From: Hyphomonadaceae bacterium UBA1849
GTDB lineage: Bacteria > Pseudomonadota > Alphaproteobacteria > Caulobacterales > Hyphomonadaceae
Direction: 5' to 3'
Assembly: GCA_002338565.1 (NCBI GenBank)
Contig: DDIN01000008.1
Span: 365,090 to 429,089 of the forward strand
Length of the DNA: 64,000 nt
The notes under the pieces were generated by a model that saw only the letters and a program-made list of their open reading frames with translations, was not told the origin of the DNA and did no database searches. Each line of letters begins with the position of its first letter. Within the stretch, counting starts at the first letter, position 1. Shown here piece by piece: positions 42,942 through 51,012 of this stretch. A program made the position numbers and the translations under genes.

Positions 42942-43768
42942 GCTTTCTCTGCCTCAACCTTCCAGATGGCAGCTTTGAACCGGACCATTCCGTCGGACAC
43001 ATACTCTGCCATCGCCTTCCCCATGGCCTGCATAGCCGCCTTGCGCGGCTCTGCCTCCAGTTCGGACACGATACGCCCGACCGGCCCCATCCGCTCCATC
43101 CAGAAGGAGAGCGCGGCTTCCGGAAATGCGCAGTCAATGTTGAGCGGTGAAATGCTGACATTCTGCCAGCCCGCCTTGGCCAGCATGTCACGCACATAAT
43201 CGGCATCCGCCCAGCCGAACTGACCCGTCCGGCCCGGTGGCGGAAAGGCATCTTCCGGCAGCCAAGGGTCTGCGGCCTGTTTTGGCGCACGCATGAAAGG
43301 GTTGTCCTTCGGGCTGCGCCAGGCGAGCAGCGTCATCGCCGCACCAGCAGCGCTTGCGCGATGAATATTGGTGAAAGCGGCCACGGCGTCTTCAAAGAAC
43401 ATCACCCCGAAGCGCGAGACGATATGATCGAAACTGCAAGCCTCAAACGGATAATCCTGCGCATCGGCGCGAATAAAACTGACGGTTTTGCTGTCTTCAA
43501 TCGCGCGCGCTTTGGCCCGCGAGAGCATAGGCTCGGAGATATCTACGCCGGTGACTTGCATACCCGGCATCTCCGCCAGAGCGAGACTAACCGCGCCCGT
43601 GCCGCAGCCAATATCGAGCACACGCTTTGCACCGCTCGCCTCCACTGCCGCTGTCAGTACGGGCACGCAGCCTGAAAACGCCTCATCCAGAAAAGGCTGG
43701 CCCTCAACCCATGTGAGGCCGGACTGGCCATTCCAGAACGCACTCTGCGGATTGGTTTCTTCTGACAT
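42938..43768 (-). CDS. Class I SAM-dependent methyltransferase
   Basis: 276 residues. N-terminal FWNGQSGLTWVEGQ, SAM-binding VLDIGCGTGAVSLALAE, TGVDISEPMLSRAK and FDHIVSRFGVMFFEDAVAAF are typical of UbiE-related methyltransferases of small molecules. The substrate is unknown. Its stop overlaps the AraC gene stop by four bases (convergent). Confidence 0.88.
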   Translation of the reverse strand: MSEETNPQSAFWNGQSGLTWVEGQPFLDEAFSGCVPVLTAAVEASGAKRVLDIGCGTGAVSLALAEMPGMQVTGVDISEPMLSRAKARAIEDSKTVSFIRADAQDYPFEACSFDHIVSRFGVMFFEDAVAAFTNIHRASAAGAAMTLLAWRSPKDNPFMRAPKQAADPWLPEDAFPPPGRTGQFGWADADYVRDMLAKAGWQNVSISPLNIDCAFPEAALSFWMERMGPVGRIVSELEAEPRKAAMQAMGKAMAEYVSDGMVRFKAAIWKVEAEKA

Positions 43769-43889
43769 GGCTCATCCTCCCGTTTTGAAGGGAGCTTAAC
43801 TGCCACGCGCCAGCGCGGGCAAGACTTTATGCCGCTTCCACTGATCCCCTAAGCTGTGTCACACTCAGCGAAATGCGGAGGGGAACGCG

Positions 43890-44894
43890 ATGAGTGCTGA
43901 CAGCGAAAAGCCGGGCCATGTCTGGTGGAAAGTTCTGAGCAGACTGCTCGGTATTTTTGCAATCCTGTTGCTCGCCGCGATCGGGCTTTTCCTCCTCTCG
44001 CGTGTCCTTGGCGTCGATGAAGACGGTGTCCTGCCCGTCTCTCTCTTTGTGCTGCTCGGCATGCCGTACATTATCGGCGCGCTAGCTGCCTTTCTGATCG
44101 ACCCGAACGCGAAACGCACTCAGGAGAAAAGCTATCTGGCTGTTCTGATCTTCATGGCATCTATTCTGGTGCTTGGTGGCCTTCTGTTTCAGGAGGGTGT
44201 GATCTGCCTACTCATGGCGGGCGTGATCTGGACACCCATGGCGCTGCTTGGCGCGATGACAACCAAACGCATGCAGAGAAAACACCGCCGCATGGGCGAC
44301 GTCTCCGCGACCTTTGAGATGGGCCTTATCGCGACAATTCCAGCGATCCTTCTGGTGATGGATACGTCTGTGCCGCAATCGATCACGCCTTACACCGTGG
44401 AGCGCAGCGTCGTTCTGGAGGCCAGCGCGGACGAAATCTGGCCACTGCTTCTCTCACTGCCGGATATTCAGGAGAGCGAGGGCCGCTTCACCTTTGCGCA
44501 GAGCATTGCGCAAATCCCGCGTCCGCGTTCGGCCGTCGTCGCAGGTGATGGCGTGGGCTCTGTGCGCCATGCCCAATGGGGCGAAAACATCACCTTTGAG
44601 GAGCACATCATCGACTGGCAGGAAAACGAGGCTCTGAGCTGGGAGTTTGTGTTCCCGAACGATTCCATCAGCCGCTACACTGACCAGCATATCTCGCCGG
44701 AAGGGCGTCATCTGCGCATTCAGGAAGGCGGTTACCGGCTGGAGCCGCTTTCCGATGGCCGCACGCGCCTCACCCTCTACACCGACTATGAAGCGCAAAC
44801 GCCGATGAACACCTATGCCGCAATCTGGGGCGAGATTTTCCTTGGTGGCATTCAAGCCAACATTCTGGAGATTATTGAGGGTCGTCTGGCTTAG
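43890..44894 (+). CDS. Membrane protein with C-terminal SRPBCC-like domain
   Basis: 334 residues. About five hydrophobic segments fill residues 15-155; residues 170-330 have the polyketide-cyclase/SRPBCC pattern (YTVERSVVLEASADEIWPLLLSLPDI, LTLYTDYEAQTPMN), a START-like ligand-binding cavity. It may bind a hydrophobic ligand at the membrane. I do not know its function. The 3' end overlaps, tail to tail, a small minus-strand gene. Confidence 0.75.
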   Translation: MSADSEKPGHVWWKVLSRLLGIFAILLLAAIGLFLLSRVLGVDEDGVLPVSLFVLLGMPYIIGALAAFLIDPNAKRTQEKSYLAVLIFMASILVLGGLLFQEGVICLLMAGVIWTPMALLGAMTTKRMQRKHRRMGDVSATFEMGLIATIPAILLVMDTSVPQSITPYTVERSVVLEASADEIWPLLLSLPDIQESEGRFTFAQSIAQIPRPRSAVVAGDGVGSVRHAQWGENITFEEHIIDWQENEALSWEFVFPNDSISRYTDQHISPEGRHLRIQEGGYRLEPLSDGRTRLTLYTDYEAQTPMNTYAAIWGEIFLGGIQANILEIIEGRLA

Positions 44895-45030
44895 TGGCGA
44901 GTTCGGCTTTCTTCGCCTCAGATTGGCGGATCAGCCGCCGGAACAACATCATGATGACGATATGGCCAACAACCGTCAGCACGGTCAGGCCAATGGCAAT
45001 CGCCAGTATGGTCATCATGGTTGAGGACAT
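44872..45030 (-). CDS. Small single-pass membrane protein (52 residues)
   Basis: The frame starting at ATG 45030 reads MSSTMMTILAIAIGLTVLTV and continues VGHIVIMMLFRRLIRQSEAKKAELATKPDD, ending at TAA 44872-44874. One hydrophobic helix is followed by a basic stop-transfer cluster (FRRLIRQ), the layout of many small inner-membrane proteins. It overlaps the convergent membrane-protein gene by 23 bases. The ribosome site is weak. Confidence 0.5.
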   Translation of the reverse strand: MSSTMMTILAIAIGLTVLTVVGHIVIMMLFRRLIRQSEAKKAELATKPDDPQ

Positions 45031-45259
45031 GGCTGCACTAAGCGCTCCACGGTTCTAACGGTCAATGCGACAGACCTGCATCCTGTGCCCTATTTTAGCG
45101 CACGCATTGGGCGTTCTCATTCTCGCCTTCCATGCCGCTTGCCACCCAATAGCGATTATACTACTCGTTCTTGCGTCGGTTAATGGCAGCAGATCTCTGT
45201 TTGGGGATGGACAATCCGCGCCGGACCGACCGGATAGCTGTGTGTAGGGGGCGGCTTAG

Positions 45260-46672
45260 ATGGTATTTTCATCAGTAGAGTTTCTGTTTCTCTTTCTGCC
45301 AGTTTTCCTGATATTTTACATTGCCTTACCGGCTCTGCGGAACATCACCCTGCTCGCTTTCAGCCTGCTGTTTTACTTTGTTGGCGAAGGCTATTTTCTC
45401 GCCGTCATGCTCGCCAGCATCGCGATCAACTATGTGAGCGGATTGTTCGTTGCGCCGGGCGTCAAAGGGCGCGGCCCAGCCCTTGCCATTGGTCTGACGC
45501 TCAATGTCATCATGCTGGTCTATTACAAATATATCGGCTTTCTGGCGCAGGATGTCTTCCAGCTGCCTAAGAATGACTGGACGACCGATGTGCACCTGCC
45601 AATCGGTATTTCCTTCTTCACCTTCCAGGGCATGTCTTATCTGATTGACGTCTATCGCGGGAATGCCCGCAAAGAGATGTCACCCTTCCGGCTGGCGGCT
45701 TACATTTCCATGTTTCCGCAGCTGATTGCCGGCCCGATTGTACGCTTTTCGACCGTCGCGAACGATTTGCGCCGCCGCGTCATCCGCCTGAAGCACGTTT
45801 ATTATGGCCTTCTGTTTTTCGCTGTAGGACTCGCTGAAAAAGTCATTCTGGCCGATACGATGGCAAAGGTCGCAGACGCGATTTACGGACGCGCGCCGGA
45901 CGAGCTGCAGGCTTCCACAGCCTTTCTGGGCGGCCTCACCTATTCCTTCCAGATCTTCTTTGATTTCTCGGGCTATTCGGCCATGGCGATCGGGCTTGGT
46001 CTGATCCTTGGCTTCAAGTTTCCGCGCAACTTCAACTTCCCTTACATCTCCCAGAGCATCACCGAGTTCTGGCGGCGCTGGCACTTGTCGCTGTCCACAT
46101 GGTTCCGCGATTACTGCTACATTCCGCTTGGCGGAAACCGGCTCGGACCAAGCAAAACCTACCGCAACCTGTTCCTGATTTTCCTGCTGACCGGCGTATG
46201 GCACGGCGCGTCATGGAACTTCATTGTATGGGGTTTATGGCACGGCTTCTTCATTATCATCGAGCGTTTCGGCTTCTCGAAAGTGCTCGAAAAAATGTGG
46301 ATCGGCCTGCGCGTCGCATACACGCTGATCATTGCGTATATCGGCTGGATTTTCTTCCGCGCCGAAGATCTGACACATGGCCTGCAAATGCTGGCCCGGC
46401 ATTTTGCCTTTGGCGAAGGCGGTGCCAGCATCTGGGAGTTTCTCGATAACGAAACCCTGATCGTTCTGGCGATGAGCTTTGTTTTGTCGACACCGGTTGT
46501 GCTGTGGGCGAGCCGTGGCTTCATTGCACCGCCTGCCTATGGCGCGTGGATGAAGCGCAATCCGATGTGGAAATATGGTCTTGGTGTCGCGCTCGCTGCG
46601 ATCCTGATCATCGTATCCAGCGTCAAAATCCTCGCTGGCACGTACAGCCCGTTCATTTACTTCCGGTTCTAG
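45260..46672 (+). CDS. MBOAT family polysaccharide O-acyltransferase (AlgI-like)
   Basis: 470 residues with about a dozen membrane segments. Family landmarks: MVFSSVEFLFLFLPVFL at the N-terminus, LPIGISFFTFQGMSYLIDVYRG, MFPQLIAGPIVRF, and FWRRWHLSLSTWFRDYCYIPLGGNR followed by LLTGVWHGASWNFIVWGLWHG containing the catalytic His. AlgI-type proteins bring acetyl groups across the inner membrane for O-acetylation of exopolysaccharide. An AlgJ/AlgX-like partner follows nine bases downstream. No polymer synthesis genes are adjacent. Confidence 0.92.
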   Translation: MVFSSVEFLFLFLPVFLIFYIALPALRNITLLAFSLLFYFVGEGYFLAVMLASIAINYVSGLFVAPGVKGRGPALAIGLTLNVIMLVYYKYIGFLAQDVFQLPKNDWTTDVHLPIGISFFTFQGMSYLIDVYRGNARKEMSPFRLAAYISMFPQLIAGPIVRFSTVANDLRRRVIRLKHVYYGLLFFAVGLAEKVILADTMAKVADAIYGRAPDELQASTAFLGGLTYSFQIFFDFSGYSAMAIGLGLILGFKFPRNFNFPYISQSITEFWRRWHLSLSTWFRDYCYIPLGGNRLGPSKTYRNLFLIFLLTGVWHGASWNFIVWGLWHGFFIIIERFGFSKVLEKMWIGLRVAYTLIIAYIGWIFFRAEDLTHGLQMLARHFAFGEGGASIWEFLDNETLIVLAMSFVLSTPVVLWASRGFIAPPAYGAWMKRNPMWKYGLGVALAAILIIVSSVKILAGTYSPFIYFRF

Positions 46673-46681
46673 GAGACAGAC

Positions 46682-48328
46682 ATGAAGATTGAACGCGTCC
46701 GTTTCGAACCTCTCTCTCTCGCAGCCATTCTGGCTTTGGGCGTGCTGTTTGCGATTCCCCTCCTTGGCCTGTTTCAGGATGAAGACGACCTCGCACGCCG
46801 CCAGAACCGCGCACTGAATGAAGCGCCTGAATGGTCGACACTCGTCTCTGAACCTTCTCGTTTCTTTGCCGAAGGACGCGCCTGGCTCTCAGACCGCGCC
46901 CTGTTCAGCGTGGATGCCTCTGTGAACTACCGCAAATTCAAATATTACGCGCTCGGCGACTCGCCCGCAGCCAACGTGGCGCGCGAAGGTGATCTGGTTC
47001 TGCCTATCGCGACTGACGCGGCCAATATCGACTATGTGTCGGTAACGGGCAGTTGCCCAGCTGAACACTATTGGGATCAGATGACTCAGGCGCTCACCAA
47101 TGGCTGGGCCGAGATCAACCGCGTCGCTGAACTGGAAGGGCTCTCTACATTCGGCGTGATCGTACCAAGCAAACCGGTGCTTTACGCCGACCGTTTGCCG
47201 CGCTCCATCCCTTCAGAGATTCGCGCCCAATGCGTCTATACGGCAGAAAACGAGTCGCCTGCCGTGCGCATTGCGAACTCTTTCCCGGATACCCTGACCT
47301 ATCCGTTGGCAGACTTCATGGCCGAACGCGATGTTGACCATTTCTATCCGCTGGAAAACTTCCACGCTGATGGCATGGCTGCATCACGCGCGGCGCAAAG
47401 CCTGATCTATCTGAGCTCTCTGGAGCCGTTCCGCGAACCGGAATTCACTATCCGTGAAGGCAATGCCGACATGGAACCTGCGTTGGGATTTCCACGCCGC
47501 GTCAACTTCCAGAGACCAGACTATGCATCGGCCGCGGACCGCTCCAACATTCTTGATCGTGAAGTCCAGCAGGGTGCCCGTCTGCGCGGCAACCAGATTT
47601 CAGCTTTCTTCAATGCAAACGCCGCCGACCCACGCCGTGTTGCCATCATCGCAAACTCGTTCGGCGCACGCATCGCGCCAGACGTTGCCAGCCATTATGC
47701 AGAGACCGTTCAAATCAACACGAATGGCATGAACCGGCAGACACTGATCCGCATGTTCCGCTATCTGATGGATGGCAGTTTCGATCAGATATTGTTCGTG
47801 ATGCACGAACCAGGATATTATAATCGGGTACGCCTGTTCGCAGATGCCATGCTTGAGGCGACCAGCCTTGAGCCAGACGAAAATGCTGGCGCCCGCGTTG
47901 CTGACGTATCATTTGGCCCGGTGTCATTCTCCGAGTTTGATGCACGGGGCTGGCTACCACCTGGCCGAAATACAGAGCTGCGCTGGAGCAAAGGCGGTCG
48001 CCCTGCCTTTATCGACATTCCACGCTCTCTCTTCGGTGAAGGCAATTCGATCCAGATGCGTGTCCGGTTGTTCGGCCCGGAGGTGTCTGACGAGCGCTGG
48101 GCAAGGATTCTGGTCTGCGGACAGGAAGACGCCGATATCACAGACCGGCTGAACTCATCCCTTGAGCCGCAGATTCTTGAGATCGAGTATGACGCAGAGT
48201 GCGGAAGCCGGATGACGATTGAGTTTCAATCGAGCGAGCAGCCATCAGGCGCTGACCTTGGCCTGACCCAGGATCGTCGTCAGCTTGGCATCCGCGTCGA
48301 CGAAATTCAGCGCGTTTCCCGCCGTTAA
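46682..48328 (+). CDS. AlgJ/AlgX-like periplasmic acetyltransferase partner
   Basis: 548 residues. One N-terminal membrane helix (LSLAAILALGVLFAIPLLGLF) anchors a periplasmic SGNH-like domain; RALFSVDASVNYRKFKYYALGDSP resembles the start of AlgJ/AlgX (DR..W). IIANSFGARIAPDVASHY probably holds the catalytic Ser, and ENFHADG the Asp/His-type block. A C-terminal beta domain (about 410-548) lacks clear similarity. It likely acetylates the polymer with the MBOAT protein in the same operon. Confidence 0.8.
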   Translation: MKIERVRFEPLSLAAILALGVLFAIPLLGLFQDEDDLARRQNRALNEAPEWSTLVSEPSRFFAEGRAWLSDRALFSVDASVNYRKFKYYALGDSPAANVAREGDLVLPIATDAANIDYVSVTGSCPAEHYWDQMTQALTNGWAEINRVAELEGLSTFGVIVPSKPVLYADRLPRSIPSEIRAQCVYTAENESPAVRIANSFPDTLTYPLADFMAERDVDHFYPLENFHADGMAASRAAQSLIYLSSLEPFREPEFTIREGNADMEPALGFPRRVNFQRPDYASAADRSNILDREVQQGARLRGNQISAFFNANAADPRRVAIIANSFGARIAPDVASHYAETVQINTNGMNRQTLIRMFRYLMDGSFDQILFVMHEPGYYNRVRLFADAMLEATSLEPDENAGARVADVSFGPVSFSEFDARGWLPPGRNTELRWSKGGRPAFIDIPRSLFGEGNSIQMRVRLFGPEVSDERWARILVCGQEDADITDRLNSSLEPQILEIEYDAECGSRMTIEFQSSEQPSGADLGLTQDRRQLGIRVDEIQRVSRR

Positions 48329-48359
48329 TCTGAATTCACTACAGTGACCGCATTCCAAA

Positions 48360-48386
48360 ACACCCCTGAATTCAGGGGTGTATAAA
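48360..48386 (+). terminator. Hairpin terminator of the O-acetylation operon
   Basis: ACACCCCTGAA (48360-48370) is directly followed by its complement (48371-48381), a perfect palindrome, then ATAAAATATTTT. The T-run is interrupted, so efficiency is uncertain. Confidence 0.5.
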
Positions 48387-48401
48387 ATATTTTACATCTT
48401 T

Positions 48402-48464
48402 GTGTCTAATTTCTTTGACATGTAAAAAATATTGTACCATATATGTGTCAGATATTTTTGACAC
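48402..48464 (+). promoter_or_regulatory. Two GTGTC-N10-GACAC operators overlapping a promoter
   Basis: Site 1 is GTGTC 48402-48406, ten bases, GACAT 48417-48421; site 2 is GTGTC 48445-48449, ten bases, GACAC 48460-48464. Between them lie TTGACA at 48415-48420 and CATATA at 48438-48443, spaced 17 bases: a promoter flanked by both sites. The XRE protein encoded as third gene of this operon is the obvious candidate repressor. Confidence 0.6.
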
Positions 48465-48479
48465 AAAAGGTAACTCACA

Positions 48480-48902
48480 ATGACAATTTTTTTTCGCGTA
48501 GATGTAGCCGCATCACTGTTCGCGATACTCGCAGGTGCTCTGCATGTAGGCGCCTATTTCGGCTTCTGGTGGAGCGTGCCCGAGACAGGTATGGAGCTGT
48601 TCTGGCGGGTAGGCGTTTCGGTCGCGCTCATGATTGTGATGATCATCGTAATTTCGATCGTCACCAGCATCACGGACAAGACAGAAATGCCGACTGTGGA
48701 CGAGCGGGAATCCCGCGTTCAGTTCAAGGCCATGCGCAACATGCTGTACGTTTATTCCGGCGGCCTCGCGATCATCTTCATGGAAGCTTTTGACGGTCTG
48801 ACTGACCCGATGGCGCTCGCCCATGCTGTGATTGGCGTCTTCGTTGTCGGAGAACTCATCCGCCTGCCATCGCTCTGGTGGTATCTGCGCCAGCCCGCTT
48901 AA
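48480..48902 (+). CDS. Four-helix membrane protein (DUF2178-like), first gene of an XRE operon
   Basis: 140 residues, four hydrophobic segments with a loop TEMPTVDERESRVQFKAMRN between helices 2 and 3. The DER(E) loop resembles membrane proteins that are often encoded beside small XRE regulators. Function unknown. Ribosome site AAAGG before ATG 48480. The next gene encodes a protein of the same size, topology and loop (GSEDERDKQVLRRSGN), so the two are probably distant paralogues forming a heteromer; that is inference. Confidence 0.7.
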   Translation: MTIFFRVDVAASLFAILAGALHVGAYFGFWWSVPETGMELFWRVGVSVALMIVMIIVISIVTSITDKTEMPTVDERESRVQFKAMRNMLYVYSGGLAIIFMEAFDGLTDPMALAHAVIGVFVVGELIRLPSLWWYLRQPA

Positions 48903-48929
48903 CCCTTTTCCCTTATCAGGACTAAACTT

Positions 48930-49352
48930 ATGACTTTTCACGAAAAATCCGCATGGGCGATGGGCGTACTCCTCACCCTTATCGGTGGCTGGTATCTCAA
49001 GACGATCTGGAACGTATCCATCGAACTTGGAGAAACCGCACCCCCACTTCTTGGGCTCGCAGCAATCGCCACCATTGCCCTCATCATTGGCGCGATCATC
49101 ACCCACACGCTTATCGGCATTTCAGACCCTGAAGGATCTGACGGTAGTGAAGACGAACGCGACAAGCAGGTGCTGCGCCGGTCTGGCAATATCGCTGGCT
49201 ATGTTCTCGGCTTCGGATGTTTTGCAGGTCTCTGGCACTATGTCTGGCAGCAGGACGGCAACCTTCTCTTCCACATCATTGTGGGCAGCCTGATTGCCTC
49301 TCAAATTGCCGAATACGTGCTGACAATCCTCTTCTATCGACGGGGTGTGTGA
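48930..49352 (+). CDS. Four-helix membrane protein (DUF2178-like), second gene of an XRE operon
   Basis: 140 residues, again four hydrophobic helices with a cytosolic loop DPEGSDGSEDERDKQVLRRSGN. Sequence identity to the preceding protein is low but length, topology and the DER loop agree. It ends LTILFYRRGV and its stop is one base before the XRE start. Unknown function; a sensor or ion-channel role has been suggested for similar small membrane/XRE pairs only by gene order. Confidence 0.7.
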   Translation: MTFHEKSAWAMGVLLTLIGGWYLKTIWNVSIELGETAPPLLGLAAIATIALIIGAIITHTLIGISDPEGSDGSEDERDKQVLRRSGNIAGYVLGFGCFAGLWHYVWQQDGNLLFHIIVGSLIASQIAEYVLTILFYRRGV

Positions 49353-49353
49353 C

Positions 49354-49584
49354 ATGGCCAAACGACCACCTATCACCAATCGGGTCAAAGAGCTCCGCGA
49401 GGCGCACGACAATATGAGCCAGTCTGCTCTTGCAAAGGCCATAGGCGTCACACGTCAGACGGTCATCGCCATCGAACAGGGCCGCTATTCCCCTTCGCTT
49501 GAAAGCGCCTTTCGTATCGCACGAGAGTTCGGGGTTGGACTGGAAGATGTATTCGGCTGGGATGACGCCGCCGATCAGTCCTGA
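49354..49584 (+). CDS. XRE family HTH regulator (YozG-like)
   Basis: 76 residues from ATG 49354. The HTH is VKELREAHDNMSQSALAKAIGVTRQTVIAIEQGRYSPSLESAFRIAREFGVGLEDVFGW, the typical short YozG/YgzD type with no other domain. It probably represses its own operon through the doubled GTGTC-N10-GACAC site. It overlaps, tail to tail, the CGNR gene by ten bases. Confidence 0.88.
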   Translation: MAKRPPITNRVKELREAHDNMSQSALAKAIGVTRQTVIAIEQGRYSPSLESAFRIAREFGVGLEDVFGWDDAADQS

Positions 49585-50192
49585 GCTGATTGAGACTTCT
49601 GTTTTCGAAACCGGGCCGCCTTGGCCCGGTTTCCGCATACGGCCATAGAGCACCAGCGCCGCGACCGGTTCTTCGTGGTATCACGGAAATAGAGCGTGCA
49701 AGTTGGTCCTTCGCATTGGCGCAGCTGCGCCAGATCAGTGTCAGAGAGATAGTCTGCAATACGGTCTGCCAGGAGCCTGACAAGCTGATCACCCGTTTGC
49801 GGCACACAAAGAGGCGCACGCGCGAACCCGATTCCGACTTTGGGAATGAATGGACGCCCAGCCAAAGGCACTTCAAGCCAGCGGTTCAGGAATGCCAGAT
49901 CATCAGACGAAACAGTCTCTTCGTCAGAGCTTTCCAGAAGGTCGGTCACGCGCCTGAATTCTTCGCGCAGCATGCGTGCGTGCTCCGCAGCGCCGTCGAG
50001 ATCATCGGATGGAATAGAGGAGACGATTTCTTCGCCGACCTGAGCCTCGAACATGCCTGCGCCAACCATCCAGCTCACCAGCGCTTCGCCATCTTCAAGC
50101 CAGTCCATTTCTGAGCCCGATGGCGCGCAAACAGAGTTCAGAAGGTCGAGCGCGGTGTGCTCTGCAATGTAAAAGGCCGGTATGGACGGCAT
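49575..50192 (-). CDS. CGNR zinc-finger / ABATE domain regulator
   Basis: 205 residues. The N-terminal ABATE domain begins FYIAEHTALDLLNSV; the C-terminal CGNR zinc finger is RQCEGPTCTLYFRDTTKNRSRRWCSMAVCGNRAKAARFRKQ, with the four Cys. CGNR proteins are stress-related transcription factors in many actinobacteria and alphaproteobacteria. It is divergent from the reductase gene at 50324, with a GTTATC-N7-GATAAC element between, so it may regulate that gene. Confidence 0.9.
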   Translation of the reverse strand: MPSIPAFYIAEHTALDLLNSVCAPSGSEMDWLEDGEALVSWMVGAGMFEAQVGEEIVSSIPSDDLDGAAEHARMLREEFRRVTDLLESSDEETVSSDDLAFLNRWLEVPLAGRPFIPKVGIGFARAPLCVPQTGDQLVRLLADRIADYLSDTDLAQLRQCEGPTCTLYFRDTTKNRSRRWCSMAVCGNRAKAARFRKQKSQSAQD

Positions 50193-50265
50193 TCAACTCT
50201 CCTTCAGTCGCGACATCTCACGCGGATACACATTCACGTGTAACCGGCATTTTGAGATTTTAACA

Positions 50266-50284
50266 GTTATCCCACTCTGATAAC
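50266..50284. promoter_or_regulatory. Inverted repeat between CGNR and azoreductase genes
   Basis: GTTATC (50266-50271), seven bases, GATAAC (50279-50284); another GGTTAT occurs at 50305-50310. Candidate operator for the CGNR regulator or a redox repressor. Confidence 0.45.
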
Positions 50285-50323
50285 CGTCAAAAACCAAATA
50301 TAATGGTTATGCGGAGAAAAGAC

Positions 50324-50938
50324 ATGCCAAAACTATTGCACATCATCAGCTCGCCTCGCGAAGACGCTTCAAAATCCGTTCAGATCGCCGAAGCTTATAT
50401 TGAAAACCGCAAGCGCGCCGTGCCGACGCTCGAGGTCGACACGCTGAACCTCTGGTCACTTGATATGCCCGAATTCGACGGCGACAAAGCCGCTGCCAAA
50501 ATGACCTTTTTCGGCGTCGGCGAAATGGATGAAACGCGTCAGTCGGCGTGGGATCAGGTTGTTGCGCTGACCGAGAAGTTCAAATCCTACGACCTGTTCG
50601 TCTTCTCGGTGCCTATGTGGAATGGCGGCGTGCCCTACAAGCTGAAACAGTTTCTGGACATCATCACCCAGCCGGGCCTGCTCTTCGGCTTTGACCCGAT
50701 CAAAGGCTATTTCGGCCTGCTGGACGGCAAGAAAGCGACGCTGGTTCTGACATCGGGCGTCTTCGCGCCGGGTGCTGACGAAAAATATGGCAAAGATTTT
50801 CACGGCGAGTATATGCGCTGGTGGCTCGGCCTTGTCGGCATTCAGGAGGCAAGCATCCTGCGCTTTCAGCCATCACTTCTGACGGCCGATGCCGAAGCTG
50901 ATCTCAAAGCCGTTCTCGGCGAGCTGGAACCGGCCTGA
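50324..50938 (+). CDS. FMN-dependent NADH:quinone/azo reductase (AzoR-like)
   Basis: 204 residues from ATG 50324 (MPKLLHIISSPREDASKSVQIAEAY), with GGAGAAAAG upstream. The flavodoxin-like fold has the FMN loop SSPREDASKS, VFSVPMWNGGVPYKLKQFLDII and VLTSGVFAPG. It reduces quinones or azo compounds by two electrons. It may be induced by quinone stress through the divergent CGNR protein. Confidence 0.9.
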   Translation: MPKLLHIISSPREDASKSVQIAEAYIENRKRAVPTLEVDTLNLWSLDMPEFDGDKAAAKMTFFGVGEMDETRQSAWDQVVALTEKFKSYDLFVFSVPMWNGGVPYKLKQFLDIITQPGLLFGFDPIKGYFGLLDGKKATLVLTSGVFAPGADEKYGKDFHGEYMRWWLGLVGIQEASILRFQPSLLTADAEADLKAVLGELEPA

Positions 50939-51012
50939 CCTGCGCCCACGCGCCGCCGCTTATTTAACAACGAAACATGCTAGGGTCTCTGCAAATAGTG
51001 GAGGCCCTTCTC

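Noticed and set aside
45065..45247. 60-residue hydrophobic frame before the MBOAT gene
   Set aside because: No ribosome site and no conservation that I can judge; the region is better explained as promoter.
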